Below, one piece after another: positions 7,762 to 17,977 of a stretch of DNA of 64,000 nucleotides. This stretch comes from Zygnema cylindricum (Eukaryota > Streptophyta > Zygnematophyceae > Zygnematales > Zygnemataceae): assembly GCA_037447655.1 (NCBI GenBank), contig JBBHKE010000159.1:1-64000 (forward strand), written 5' to 3'. Made by a program: the position numbers and the translations under genes. The notes beneath the pieces are model-generated. The model saw nothing but the letters and a program-made list of their open reading frames with translations. It had not been told where the DNA came from and made no database searches. Each line of letters starts with the position of its first letter. The first letter of the stretch is position 1.

Positions 7762-10700
7762 AAGGCTTTCCTGACTCAAGTTCTTGATGAGGAAGTGGAA
7801 GAAAAAACTGAACCTGAAGAGGAGCTTGAGGAGCTTCTCCTTAATCAGAAAAACACTGAAAAGCATGTCGATATTCCACGGAGACAAAAGTGTGCTTTCG
7901 GAGGTAAGAGGGATCCACCCGAGGATGGGTGGATCATAGACTCAGGGGCTTCAATGCATATGTGCAAAGATAAGTGGTGGTTCACTAAACTGAGAAAGAT
8001 CCCAACAGTTGAGATAGAGTACGGAGATGGTAGAGTAGAAACCACAAGTCTTGTTGGAACTGTTGACTTGAAGGTTCTAGTTGATGGAAAGGCCTCAATT
8101 GTAACACTCTCAGACGTTCTTTACATTCCACAACTTAGCAAGAACCTAGTCTCAACAGCTGTCCTAGATGAAAAGGAGTTTGAAACAGGAACTAGGAAAG
8201 GAATCTTCACAGCAAGCTTTGATAATGAGGTTTATTTCATAGCTGAGAAGGGCAGTCAAGGAATGTTCAGAATTGTTCTTTGCAATGAAAAAAGTGTTCT
8301 CTACTCGTGTGCAAGTGAGATGATGCTTTGGCAAAAAAGGTTGGGGCATGTGCATCTAGATAGATTAAAGAAAATGAAGAAAAAGGGAATAGTGGAGGGT
8401 ATTACTTTTGAAGATGATGAGACCTTTGATGATTGTAGTGGATGTGCCCAAGGGAAGATTCATAGACTTCCATTTCCAAAGGCAACCACATTTAGGAGAG
8501 AGAAAGTATTAGATCTAGTTCACACTGATGTTTGGGGACCTGCTAGGTATGCTTCACATGGGGGGAAGAGATGGATGTTAACTATCACAGATGATTGGTC
8601 TAGATACACGAAGGTATACTTTCTCAGACATAAGTCAGAGGTATTAAGATGTTTCAAAGAGTATAAAGTATGGAGTGAAAAGCTACATGAAACCTCAATA
8701 AAAGAGATAAGAAGTGATAATGGGAAAGAATACACCTCAAAGGATTTTGAAGAATATCTTAAAGAAGAAGGAATTCATCATGAGAAAATTGTTCCCTATA
8801 ATCCGGAACAAAACCGAGTAGCAGAAAGAGTGAATAGAACTTTAGGAGATATGTCTAGAAGTATGTTAAGTGATAAGAGGATAGGGCTGCAGTTTTGGGC
8901 TGAGTCTATGAACTATGCTAATTTCATCAAAAATAGAGTCCTAACTTCAGCAAATAAGGAGGAAACTCCGTATGAGAGGTGGACAGGAAGAAAGCCTGAT
9001 TTGTCTAGTTTGAGAGTGTTCGGAAGTCAAGTCTACAGTTTGGATTCCGATAAGACTAAATGGAAGTTAGAGGGAAGAGGGAAACCAGGATATCTTGTAG
9101 GATATGATAAGTGCACAAAAGGATACCGAGTGTATGACTTGAAAAAGAGAGATATAATTTTGGTAAAACACATAGTGGTGATGAATGAAGAGAAGTCCAT
9201 TGATCCATTCAAATATAATAAGGAAGTCAAAATCAGATTTGAAACGGATCAGTTTTCTGACTTTGACTTTGAAAATGAAGAGAAGGAAGAGGGAGAAAAA
9301 GAAAAATCTGCAGATTTACCAAAGGAGAAGGAGGAAAGGACAACATCCGAGGCAACGCCACAATACGAAGTGGAAACCGATGAGGAACTTGATGAGACAC
9401 CGGAATTGGAAGATAGGGAAGCTGAAAATCTCCCAAAACGAAACCCAAGGATGCCTTCCATACCGGCGTCCGATGTTGAAGGGGGAAGAAGAAGTAGTAA
9501 ACGACTTCAAGAAAGACAAGTAAATAACCAACTCACAAAGATGTCTCACCCAGATGAACCTCAAACATACTTAGAGGCCATAAACACTCCAGAAAGTAGC
9601 CGGTGGATCACAGCTATAAATGAAGAAATGGCCTCTATCATGGAAGCCAATACATGGGAGTTGGTAGATTGTCCACCGGACCGAAAACCGATCGGATGTA
9701 AGTGGGTGTTTAAACTTAAATTAAACCCGGATAATACCATTGAGAGGTACAAAGCTAGGTTAGTTGCAAAAGGTTATACACAAAAAGAAGGGATAGACTA
9801 CGAAGAAACCTTTGCACCTGTAGTCAGATTTCCTTCTGTTAGAATCCTTTTTAGTATAGCCGCAGCGGAGGATATGGAAATCCACCAGATGGATATTAAA
9901 ACTTCCTTTTTGCACGGAGAGTTTGAAGAAGAAATTTACATGAGGCAACCGGAAGGATTCGTGGAAAGTGGGGAAGAAAACAAAGTTTGCAAACTGATAA
10001 AATCACTCTATGGGCTTAAGCAAGCCCCGCGACAATGGAATATAAAGCTCGACGAATTTCTGACCGGTTTGGGGTATATCAGAATTAGTTCAGATCACTC
10101 TATATATTTATTTGAGGATGAGAATGGAGTGATATTTATTGCTATTTATGTTGATGATTTGTTGGTCTTAAGCAAGTCCTTAGATAAAATTAACAAACTA
10201 AAACGGGATCTTAGAAGCAGTTTTGATATGAAAGATCTTGGAGAAGCAAAGTACATTTTGGGAATTCAGATGGAGAGAGATAGAGGGAATAGAATTATAA
10301 GACTCACTCAAAAAGAAGCAATCGGTAATATGCTAGAAAAATTTCAAATGGAGAAAGCAAACGGATGTACTACTCCCATGGATTTGAAGAAAGTGAGTGA
10401 GGGGAGTGAAGAGGGAGGAATATTCATCATTAATGATGAGATGGACGAGATAGAAAGAAAATTTATGGAAAATATCCCTTATCGGCAGATTGTAGGCAGT
10501 TTAATTTATTTTATGAACTGTACCCGTCCGGATATAGCTGCAGCTGTAGGTGTCCTTAGTAGAAATCTAAATGAACCAAGAAAGAGAGATTGGGAGGTTG
10601 CCAAAAGGGTGATGAGGTATCTGGTGGGGACAAGGGAGTTATGGTTGCATTTGGGAGGGGAGCACACTGATATCACCACTTGGAGTGATGCCAGTTATGG

Positions 10701-11142
10701 AGATGTGCCTTTAAGGAGGTGTACGACTGGATATGTGTTGCAAATTGGATCCGGTGCATGTTGTTGGAGTAGCAAGCAACAAAAAGTAGTTGCTCAGTCC
10801 GCTATGGAGGCTGAATACATGGCTTCTTGTGCTGCCACCAAAGAATTAATGTGGGTTAAATCTCTTCTTGAAGAACTTGGGTTCATGAAGTCTGGAACTC
10901 AAAATGTTTTTTGTGATAATCAAGCTGCTATCTCGATTGCAGCTAATCCGAAACATCACTTCAAAGCTAAGCATATGGATATTAGACTAAGCTTTGTCAG
11001 AGAGAAGGTAGAAAATAAAATTATTAAACTGGTTCATAAAACTGATAGAGAAATGATTGCAGACATGATGACAAAAGCAATGCCTTCCCCTAAGTTGATC
11101 TATTGCAGAGAAAACTGTGGATTAAAATTGAAAAGTGACTAG
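7762..11142 (+). CDS. pol: copia A1 Pol: protease, integrase, reverse transcriptase, RNase H
   Basis: This continues the gag frame after the TAA at 7759 and is open to TAG at 11140-11142. In order: aspartic protease (DSGASMHMC at about 7939); GAG-pre-integrase with LGHVHLDRL and the zinc-binding CSGCAQGKIH; integrase core with HTDVWGP, SDNGKEY and NRVAERVNRT, the D,D(35)E residues; an acidic variable linker with PSIPAS; reverse transcriptase with the catalytic YVDDLLV at about 10147; and RNase H with WSDASYGD, AMEAEY and DNQAA. No frameshift is visible. With read-through or reversion of the single stop it would be a complete Pol, so this is a recent copy. Confidence 0.92.
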   Translation, partial: KAFLTQVLDEEVEEKTEPEEELEELLLNQKNTEKHVDIPRRQKCAFGGKRDPPEDGWIIDSGASMHMCKDKWWFTKLRKIPTVEIEYGDGRVETTSLVGTVDLKVLVDGKASIVTLSDVLYIPQLSKNLVSTAVLDEKEFETGTRKGIFTASFDNEVYFIAEKGSQGMFRIVLCNEKSVLYSCASEMMLWQKRLGHVHLDRLKKMKKKGIVEGITFEDDETFDDCSGCAQGKIHRLPFPKATTFRREKVLDLVHTDVWGPARYASHGGKRWMLTITDDWSRYTKVYFLRHKSEVLRCFKEYKVWSEKLHETSIKEIRSDNGKEYTSKDFEEYLKEEGIHHEKIVPYNPEQNRVAERVNRTLGDMSRSMLSDKRIGLQFWAESMNYANFIKNRVLTSANKEETPYERWTGRKPDLSSLRVFGSQVYSLDSDKTKWKLEGRGKPGYLVGYDKCTKGYRVYDLKKRDIILVKHIVVMNEEKSIDPFKYNKEVKIRFETDQFSDFDFENEEKEEGEKEKSADLPKEKEERTTSEATPQYEVETDEELDETPELEDREAENLPKRNPRMPSIPASDVEGGRRSSKRLQERQVNNQLTKMSHPDEPQTYLEAINTPESSRWITAINEEMASIMEANTWELVDCPPDRKPIGCKWVFKLKLNPDNTIERYKARLVAKGYTQKEGIDYEETFAPVVRFPSVRILFSIAAAEDMEIHQMDIKTSFLHGEFEEEIYMRQPEGFVESGEENKVCKLIKSLYGLKQAPRQWNIKLDEFLTGLGYIRISSDHSIYLFEDENGVIFIAIYVDDLLVLSKSLDKINKLKRDLRSSFDMKDLGEAKYILGIQMERDRGNRIIRLTQKEAIGNMLEKFQMEKANGCTTPMDLKKVSEGSEEGGIFIINDEMDEIERKFMENIPYRQIVGSLIYFMNCTRPDIAAAVGVLSRNLNEPRKRDWEVAKRVMRYLVGTRELWLHLGGEHTDITTWSDASYGDVPLRRCTTGYVLQIGSGACCWSSKQQKVVAQSAMEAEYMASCAATKELMWVKSLLEELGFMKSGTQNVFCDNQAAISIAANPKHHFKAKHMDIRLSFVREKVENKIIKLVHKTDREMIADMMTKAMPSPKLIYCRENCGLKLKSD

Positions 11143-11147
11143 GAATT

Positions 11148-11155
11148 AAGGGGAG
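11148..11155 (+). other. polypurine tract of A1
   Basis: AAGGGGAG lies directly before the TG of the 3' LTR and just after the pol stop codon. It is the expected plus-strand priming site. The same tract adjoins the 3' LTRs of B, D, A2 and F. Confidence 0.8.
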
Positions 11156-12043
11156 TGTTGAAAAGAGGTAATTAATAGTTCACTTCCCTATTTAGTTTTG
11201 TTTTAAAGAAAGAGAGTAAGGATCAAAGGCGCGCCATGGCTGCCGCCATATTTAGAAAGTGGCAGTTTTTGCAGTTAAGGGTATTTTGGCTAAAATGATG
11301 CCTAGGTCTAGATCTGAACTTGAGACCTCTAGATTCTTAATAGCCTAACGCCTTAACCATTAAGGCGTTATGAAATGATCCACAATGGGTTTCATAAATA
11401 TATAAATACTAACGAAACAGCTAATTAACAGCAGACTAACCAAAAGGAGCAATTTCTGCATGTACGCGAATCTGAACCGTGTAAAATATGTTTTGATCGG
11501 ACGGCCGGCATTATAGCCGCCACGCGAAGTGAGCTTTTTGGCGGCATACGGATATAGCGTCACGCGGTGCCACGTGGCGCCACATTATTTGATACCGGAG
11601 AAGATGGGAGGAGGAACCATGGCTTCCGATATGACAGGTCTCACCTTGTAGACCTTGTTGTACAATGGTTGTACAATAAGTACATCGCCCATTGTACCTT
11701 CTTGTACTTTATAGTGTTCCTATTGGACTAGGGTTTAATAGTAGGTAGTCGTGAGTAGGCAGACCGAGACTTAGTAATATTTAGGTACCTCTCTCTCTAA
11801 GAGAGCTTGTAACTATAAAGGTCATCTTTGACCAGCCATAACTTACTGCTCGGGTGAGCAAATTCAGTGATTCTTTTTGCGTTTGACTCAGGGGAGTCTT
11901 GTCCTCACAAGGGTGAGAGTGGTCACAATATTTGTGTGCCTGGGTGGCGCTTATTCAGCGGGAAAGTAGAAGGGGCAAATATTATCCTAGAGGCTTTACA
12001 TAGGCTGCTCATTCTATGGGTCAATGGAGACCACAGAATTTCA
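11156..12043 (+). repeat. 3' LTR of copia A1
   Basis: 888 bp, TG..CA, matching the 5' LTR with scattered substitutions and small indels, for example GTTTGAACCCGTG against GATCTGAACTTGA in the tRNA-like segment. The downstream target duplication is GTGCA at 12044-12048. I have not computed the divergence. Confidence 0.95.
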
Positions 12044-13443
12044 GTGCACACTTTTGTACGAACGTACGAAATATTTTAGCGAATTGACCAGCGTATGATG
12101 ACATTCCGATGGAAAAAACCCGCAAAAAAAAAAAAAAACGCGGATGTAATACCTATTGTAAGTTGTGTTATGGGCTTTTCATGTGATCTTCTTATATCGC
12201 TACTTTGATCAGCGAGCGTCGAATTGTCTGAATTTGACGGTTTAAAAAAAAAAACATCAAAATTTCACGGAAAAATAAAAATTTGTCCGAATGTTTTTCA
12301 AAATTTAGACATAACGTTTAATTCTCTATCGATGGATGTGCAATTAAACCCTCTTACTATTTTTTTTCATTTTGCGACCAATACAATATGGGTCTTAAGG
12401 CCATATTGTATGTTTTGCGTACAGTAGGCATATTGTATGTGTAACACGATCTCCTACCTCTCAGAAAATCCCATTACTAAAATCAATCCCAACCACACAT
12501 TCCACACATTGGAAAATTCACATCCACATTGGACCACACTCACATAAGGATAAACTTTAAATTAGAAAAAGCTTCTGTCCACATAACATTAGCTTGGTCT
12601 CTTGCCCTCGTGGCTCAACCCTTATTATTAAAGTGTTTTCCACTACTCTCCACTCTTAATAATTCTATCTCTTAACTACTGAAACACTATTTAGTTAGTA
12701 AGAGATTTCAATGCAAAAAATGTCTTTTCTTCAATTTGGTATTAATCGCTCAAGACCAAGATCAGTCGGAATTTCCACAAACTTTCCAAAGAAAAAGATG
12801 TCTACTCTCCTCTTACACTTCACTATTTATGCATCATCGCCCTTGACTAGCCAAGCCAGAGTCAACGCTCCGTTTTAACAGGCTTTTACCTGAGCCAATC
12901 ATTGATCAGCAAGGACTCGGACTGACCAATGCAAAAACGTGCGAAATCTCTTACTAACTACTTAGCACTTTACTAACCAATCAAACGTTACGTTTCACTA
13001 CGTAACATTTACGTGCAAAAGTGCGGGCCAAACGAAACGCGACTTCGCACGATCGTGCGTAACAAATTTCGTACGCGAAACTTCCTACGAAATTCCCTTA
13101 AGTGAAAGTGACGCTTCGGACTAAAATTTTTACGAAACGAACCACCGTGCATACTAAACGTTTCATTAGAACTTTATGAAACGTACACGGGAAATTTCGG
13201 TACTAATTTGACCCTCAACCTGTTTCAATAATACCCACTTGTTATTTAGACCCCATGCTGTCACCTAAATACACCCATCGCTATAACTTTTAAAATATAA
13301 CTCCAAATTGCGTGATTCTTTCGCGGACGTCTACCAAATTTAGTACTCTATAATCATAATACCTAAATACCCTTTTATAAACAAGTTCGATCCTCTATTA
13401 TTGTTACAGTATAGGCCTACTTTCACCTACTTTTGAACTATGG

Positions 13444-13810
13444 TGTATACCATGTTTTGAGCAGGGAAAAAAAACTTTACACTAAAAGCGTACACGGTGT
13501 ACTGTTGAATTCTTTATTTCTACTCTAAATTGCATGTTCGTATCATTTCCAAACCCAAAGTGATGTACATCACTCGGCAGATGCTGACAGAATACGACAT
13601 TCAAAGTTGAAGTTCACGCCAGCTCACCGTACACGCTACAAAGTTGAATTACAATTTGACGTTAAGTGCCAAAACTATTTTTAACTTTTTATTATTATTT
13701 CAAAACTAACATACAAAATAGCGTTATTAACACAAAATTAGCGCTCTCGCTAATTTTTCTTTAACGCTACGTATTGAACAGAATGCAACCAATTTTATAT
13801 TGTATATCTG
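13444..13810. other. non-coding spacer
   Basis: AT-rich, with no coding sequence or recognisable repeat. Confidence 0.4.
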
Positions 13811-14256
13811 TAGGGTTTTGCCGATAACCGATGTCCCTTATTTTGGCTTACCAATAACCGATATATTGGCAGGATATAGCGGGTATCGGTGTCATCGCAA
13901 TAAAAATTGATAATATCGGTTTTTTATCACGATAACACCGGTATTGATAACCATCGACGATTATTGTACGGTTATTTTGTACATTTATACGGATAATCGT
14001 CCAAACTAAATTCCCGCTGTACAAAGTACGAAGCAAATTCGTATACTTGGCATGCCAAGCCGTATAAAGTGAGTAACATAATACAATATAATATGAAGTT
14101 AGTATTATGTAGAGCATTATGTTGTTTTCTACTTATCGTCGATAAGGAATTTGCTGGTCTCGCTGCGATATATCGCGACCCCTCACCGTTCGACAATTAA
14201 TAACTATCGGTATCGGTTTCATCGCTATACTTTTCTTGCCGATACACAACAATACA
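13811..14256 (-). mobile_element. MITE-like element rich in TATCGG motifs (family M3)
   Basis: This is the reverse-orientation relative of 52392-52844. Both begin (reading the - strand here) with TTGTGTATCGGYAAG, continue with GATACCGATAGTTAT and a CGATATATCGC motif, and end near TTTTGCCGATAA. In this copy the far terminal repeat is partly deleted. The interior is packed with TATCGG/CCGATA in both directions. It has no coding capacity. Confidence 0.65.
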
Positions 14257-16047
14257 GTTTTAAGAGGCTCGATTTCCATATGATGCTCAACGATCTGTAA
14301 GTACCGCTTTTGGCGTTTTTATATCGTGATTTTTCTTGTTTGAACAATGTCACGAGTCAACTTCTCTTATCGTAATAAGGATAAACGTCCAAGGTTAATT
14401 TAATAGGTTTCAACTCTGTTAAAATTGCACTAGTTGAACTAAGAAAGTGTGTGTTGACTTTTATTAAATTAGTGCATCGGTGTATACAAAGTTGTAGTCG
14501 TACATGTGCGAATAAGTTATTTCTAATAGTTAATTGTTATAAAAATCAAAGCTCGACATATTTCAACACCCAAAATAGTTTTCATTATGTACATTATAAT
14601 CAAGAGACAAGCGAATCGGTTTTAGTATTTAATAACTCAATAGGTAAGCAATCATAAGGAAAAAGGTTATGCAAACAAATTTTTGCTTCAATTAGAGTAA
14701 CACATTTATCGCAAATATTTGAATGAAAACCTTTACAATAAGGTGTAAAGGTAGCATTTAGATAGCAACACGAATAGCACTTTATGAAGAAAAAAACACA
14801 ACCTCCCAATCTCTAATTTTTGTTAATTCGTTTGTGAAAAAGCTTTTACAAAGTTTGCGTGCATTTTTACAACTTATAATTATTTATATTTATATTGTAT
14901 TGAGTAGTGAATGTACATTCAACGCATACATTAATAAAGTGTTAGAAGGAAATTATATTCGTTTTGTTTGGCATACAATGTTGCTAAAATTTGACATTTC
15001 AAATTAGCATTGTTTATAACACCAATTGTGACTTATTTGTTTATGATTTCTTACACAACTTATACACATTAATTTTTTAGAAGGTTTATTGTGGTATATC
15101 CCCAGGTCGATGTTTTTTTTAAGTATAAAAAAGGATCGTCCTTAGGTTTTTGTGGTTTGTTTACATTAATCATAAATTTATAGTTTTATAATGTAATTTT
15201 GTTAAGGTTTTTCACTTTTTATAAAATATCGAAGTTTTTGTTGGCTTTTTGTGTTATTCATAACAAAAATATAAATCAATGAAATGGATTAAATTATATA
15301 AACCCAAACAAATTTAAATGATGATTATAAAATGACACATTTTATTCACGTAGGTGACTTTAATCGAACCGTTAATACGACAAAAATAATATATTTGTCG
15401 ATAACGAAAACCAAAAACTAACAGTGGTTTAGTACTAAAAATTGTAACATTTTTAATGTCGGGTTTAAATCGTTTCTCTCAAAATTGGAAAAATGATAAT
15501 CGTGGTATGAACGTTTTAACTTCATTTTTTTTTTTCTAAAAATAGAGCTCAATTTCTTAGTTATTTAGTTTTTACATTTAGGTTTAGTTATCTGAATGTA
15601 TGTTACTATCATTTTTTTTTACTCATTGAATAATGATGCAATGGTTTAACTCGTGCCAAAATTGGGATTGGGCGAAAGTTCAACCGTAAAAACGTGCGAA
15701 CTAAGACACAACGCCAAAAAAATCGGTTATCTGAATGATACTATGTAGTTCACAATTAATTTACACATTATTGCAGTTTTACTCCACTTTACGAGAAAAC
15801 GACCCCATTTAGTGTGGCGTTAGGTCGACAAAAAAGGTAGATACTCCTGTTTTAGTATGCGCACCCGCTCGCGGAAGAGCAAAGGCGCCTTTAGTTTAGG
15901 GTCTACGCGCCGGCCGGCAATTGGGATGGGTGTGACAATCGCCTTCAAATTCTCGTCAGCGAATTTTGTTCAGATTAGACATATCCACCGGATGACGGCA
16001 ACATCGACCCAATTCTCATCTTCCAGCGTCACGATACAATGCGATGG
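14257..16047. other. AT-rich non-coding stretch
   Basis: Very AT-rich, with many homopolymer runs and no open frame above about 100 codons. The GC-richer end, from about 15857, may be part of the exon-like repeat E that continues after the inserted hAT-type element, but I could not match it to the second E copy. Confidence 0.45.
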
Positions 16048-16510
16048 CAGAGGTCGCAAACAGTTACCCGATCTGTACCCGACCGTTACCCGACCGCCCA
16101 CGTCGGATCCGGAACGGATTCGGGTGCCAAATTTTGGGGGTCGGGCGGATCCGGGCGGGTGATTCAAAAAAAAAATAAAAATGGGTACGGTCGGGTAAGC
16201 AAAAAATAAGAAAAATTTAAGGTTATGTACTCTCTATACTACCTAACATAATTGTACTTTGTACTTTTAGTATCGTGGAAAGTATGAGGGAGATGTACCA
16301 TCAATTTTGTACTTATTCGGGTACAGGCGGATACTGGTAGTCGCGGGAAATCGAGTTTCAGTTAAACTTTTATTTTCGTAAAAGCGTATCGGGTAACGGG
16401 TAACATTTTAGGAGAGTGACATAACCTGGTCGGGTATCGGGTGTTCAGATTTTGAAAAAAACAAAGTTGTCGGTTTCCATTATCTAAAATTTTGACTTTC
16501 GCGACCTCTG
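16048..16510. mobile_element. hAT-type MITE with 8-bp target duplication (copy 1)
   Basis: 463 bp bounded by the inverted ends CAGAGGTCGCAAAC and TTTCGCGACCTCTG. The 8-bp target duplication TGCGATGG is exact (16040-16047 and 16511-16518), which is the hAT superfamily signature. The interior (GGATCCGGAACGGATTCGG, then CCAAATTTTGGGGG) matches the second copy at 53365-53961. It has no transposase frame. Confidence 0.9.
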
Positions 16511-16518
16511 TGCGATGG

Positions 16519-17250
16519 TCATCACAAGAAATCAATATGGTTATTGATGATACTATTTACAGAGGAAACGACAAAGCAATGACAGGATTGTCGATTTTTG
16601 TTGGACACTTGTTGACGCTCAGAAGTTTCGCGCGACGGACCGAGTTAGGGTATGGCCCCATGTGGCTAAGTTCGGGTTTTGTTTCTGTTGTTTTCCTTTG
16701 AAACTTAGCGCCGTACTGCCTAAGCTGCGACCGTACGAAGAAATCGCAAATTTGTATATTACAATTTGCGTCATTCTCTAACTTAGGATGTACGAAAATT
16801 TGTCGTCTTGCGTTTTTTGGACTCACTGTCGCGTCATCCCTAATTGCCTAAGTTGCGACCGTATGAAGAAATCGCAAATTTGTATAGTACAATTTGCGTC
16901 ATTCTCTAACTTAGGATGTACGAAAATTTGTCGACTTGCGTTTTTTCCACCCACTGTCACGTCATCGTCAAGCTTATCATAAAACACATCGGCAATGTGT
17001 TTTAAGTTATGTAAAATCCGTTTACACCAATAGGAAAACAAATTTTCAAGTGTGATTTTTTTTCAAAATGTTTTGACAAAAAAAGAGTGCAAGGTTGTTG
17101 GATTTTGTCCGGTAGTACCTCGTACTGTTTTTTTTTTTTTGCAAGGGTCTCGATTTTGTAGTGTCATTTCACGCAAAGTTGAAAAATCTGCGAAGGTGAA
17201 AAATCTGCAAAATCATGTCTGCCGGACAAGCGAGGTTTACGCAAAGGCAT
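16519..17250 (+). repeat. exon-like dispersed repeat E, copy 1, first part
   Basis: This matches 53970-54840: a segment that could be an exon, then an intron-like piece with a TTTGTATAGTACAA core, then a T-rich tract ending in GCA before GGGTCTCG, like a splice acceptor. The copy continues after the inserted D and B elements at 22808-22853 and 29217-29470. With one target duplication counted at each site, the frame around the D insertion encodes a peptide resembling the one in copy 2. I do not recognise the protein. Confidence 0.5.
16713..16976. repeat. 128-bp tandem duplication within E copy 1
   Basis: Two tandem units of 128 bp, each with GCGACCGTAYGAAGAAATCG and the semi-palindromic CAAATTTGTATAGTACAATTTG. 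The second E copy (54110-54240) has a single unit, so the duplication arose in this copy. Confidence 0.8.
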
Positions 17251-17977
17251 TATTGAAAAGTAAGCTTTAGAAAGTCTTAGAAATTTGAGTCTTGGACTTA
17301 AAATAATTTTGGAATACCAACAGTTTAATATTTACCAAATTTAGTGTAGATTTTTTTGTAGTATCTACACGAATAGTTATCTTTAAGTAAATTAGTGTGT
17401 TGGGTCGCCAATGAATGTAGATGTGATAAGAATCATCGGATTTTTAGGGTATAGATATTGTTAGTGGACAATTCTGATCCAAACACTTAGATTTTTGTCA
17501 ATAGGGTGTCTTGTGAACTATGAACATACGTTTTTGATGTTTTCTAGATCTTTAAGATGTTTTTTAGATCTTTTAGATGTTTTCTAGATATTTTGAGTAT
17601 TTAGTTCAATTAGGATTGATCAATTCAATACAGAATGTACAATTCTACACAAGAATTAAGGAAATGAGAGCACTGAGTGCATTTTAAGGTGTTTTTATGC
17701 TCTATTGTCTCTAATTTGCATGTAGTACATGTTTGTTTGGTTGAAATACTTCTTTCATTTGGAGTTACATATCTTTCACTATAGATCTAGTCTTCAAGGC
17801 ATTTCTCTTTGGGTTTGCTTCTGCTAACATGTCTGATAATGGCTCAGCTCCTATTGCAAGTGCTCCTATTGCAAGTGCTCCTATTAGCCCCAGTGCTCCA
17901 CCTGCTCATGCTGGTGAAAGTGTGACTCCTAGTGGGAGTGGATCACATCTAAGTCTAAATGCCCGTGACCTACAACA
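17251..17977 (+). repeat. 5' LTR of copia D
   Basis: 727 bp. It includes repeated GATGTTTTCTAGATCTTTTAGA-like motifs at about 17537-17590 and, at 17829, the gag ATG. About 49 codons of gag therefore lie within the LTR, and the same codons recur in the 3' LTR at 22669. Confidence 0.92.

Larger units (their letters stand above)
5835..12043 (+). mobile_element. full-length Ty1/copia LTR retrotransposon A1
   Basis: A complete element: two LTRs of about 890 bp (both TG..CA, starting TGTTGAAAAGAGG), a primer-binding site directly after the 5' LTR, a gag-protease-integrase-RT-RNase H polyprotein region, and a purine-rich tract before the 3' LTR. The target duplication GTGCA is intact at 5830-5834 and 12044-12048. 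The domain order, with integrase before reverse transcriptase, defines the copia (Pseudoviridae) type. The polyprotein frame is broken once, by TAA at 7759. It is inserted in inverted-repeat element Q. A second, nearly identical copy (A2) lies at 42370-48581 on the other strand. Confidence 0.97.
5718..13443. mobile_element. inverted-repeat DNA element (family Q), split by copia A1
   Basis: The left end CCATAGTTCAAAATAGGCG (from 5718) and the right end CACCTACTTTTGAACTATGG (to 13443) are inverted relative to each other and match the two ends of the shorter copy at 29744-30199. The element is interrupted at 5834/12049 by copia A1; without A1 it would be about 1.5 kb. The part at 12145-12445 is the reverse complement of much of the shorter copy, including the paired CAATATG..CATATTG motifs. 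I find no transposase frame in it, so it is non-autonomous. No convincing target duplication was found. Confidence 0.7.
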
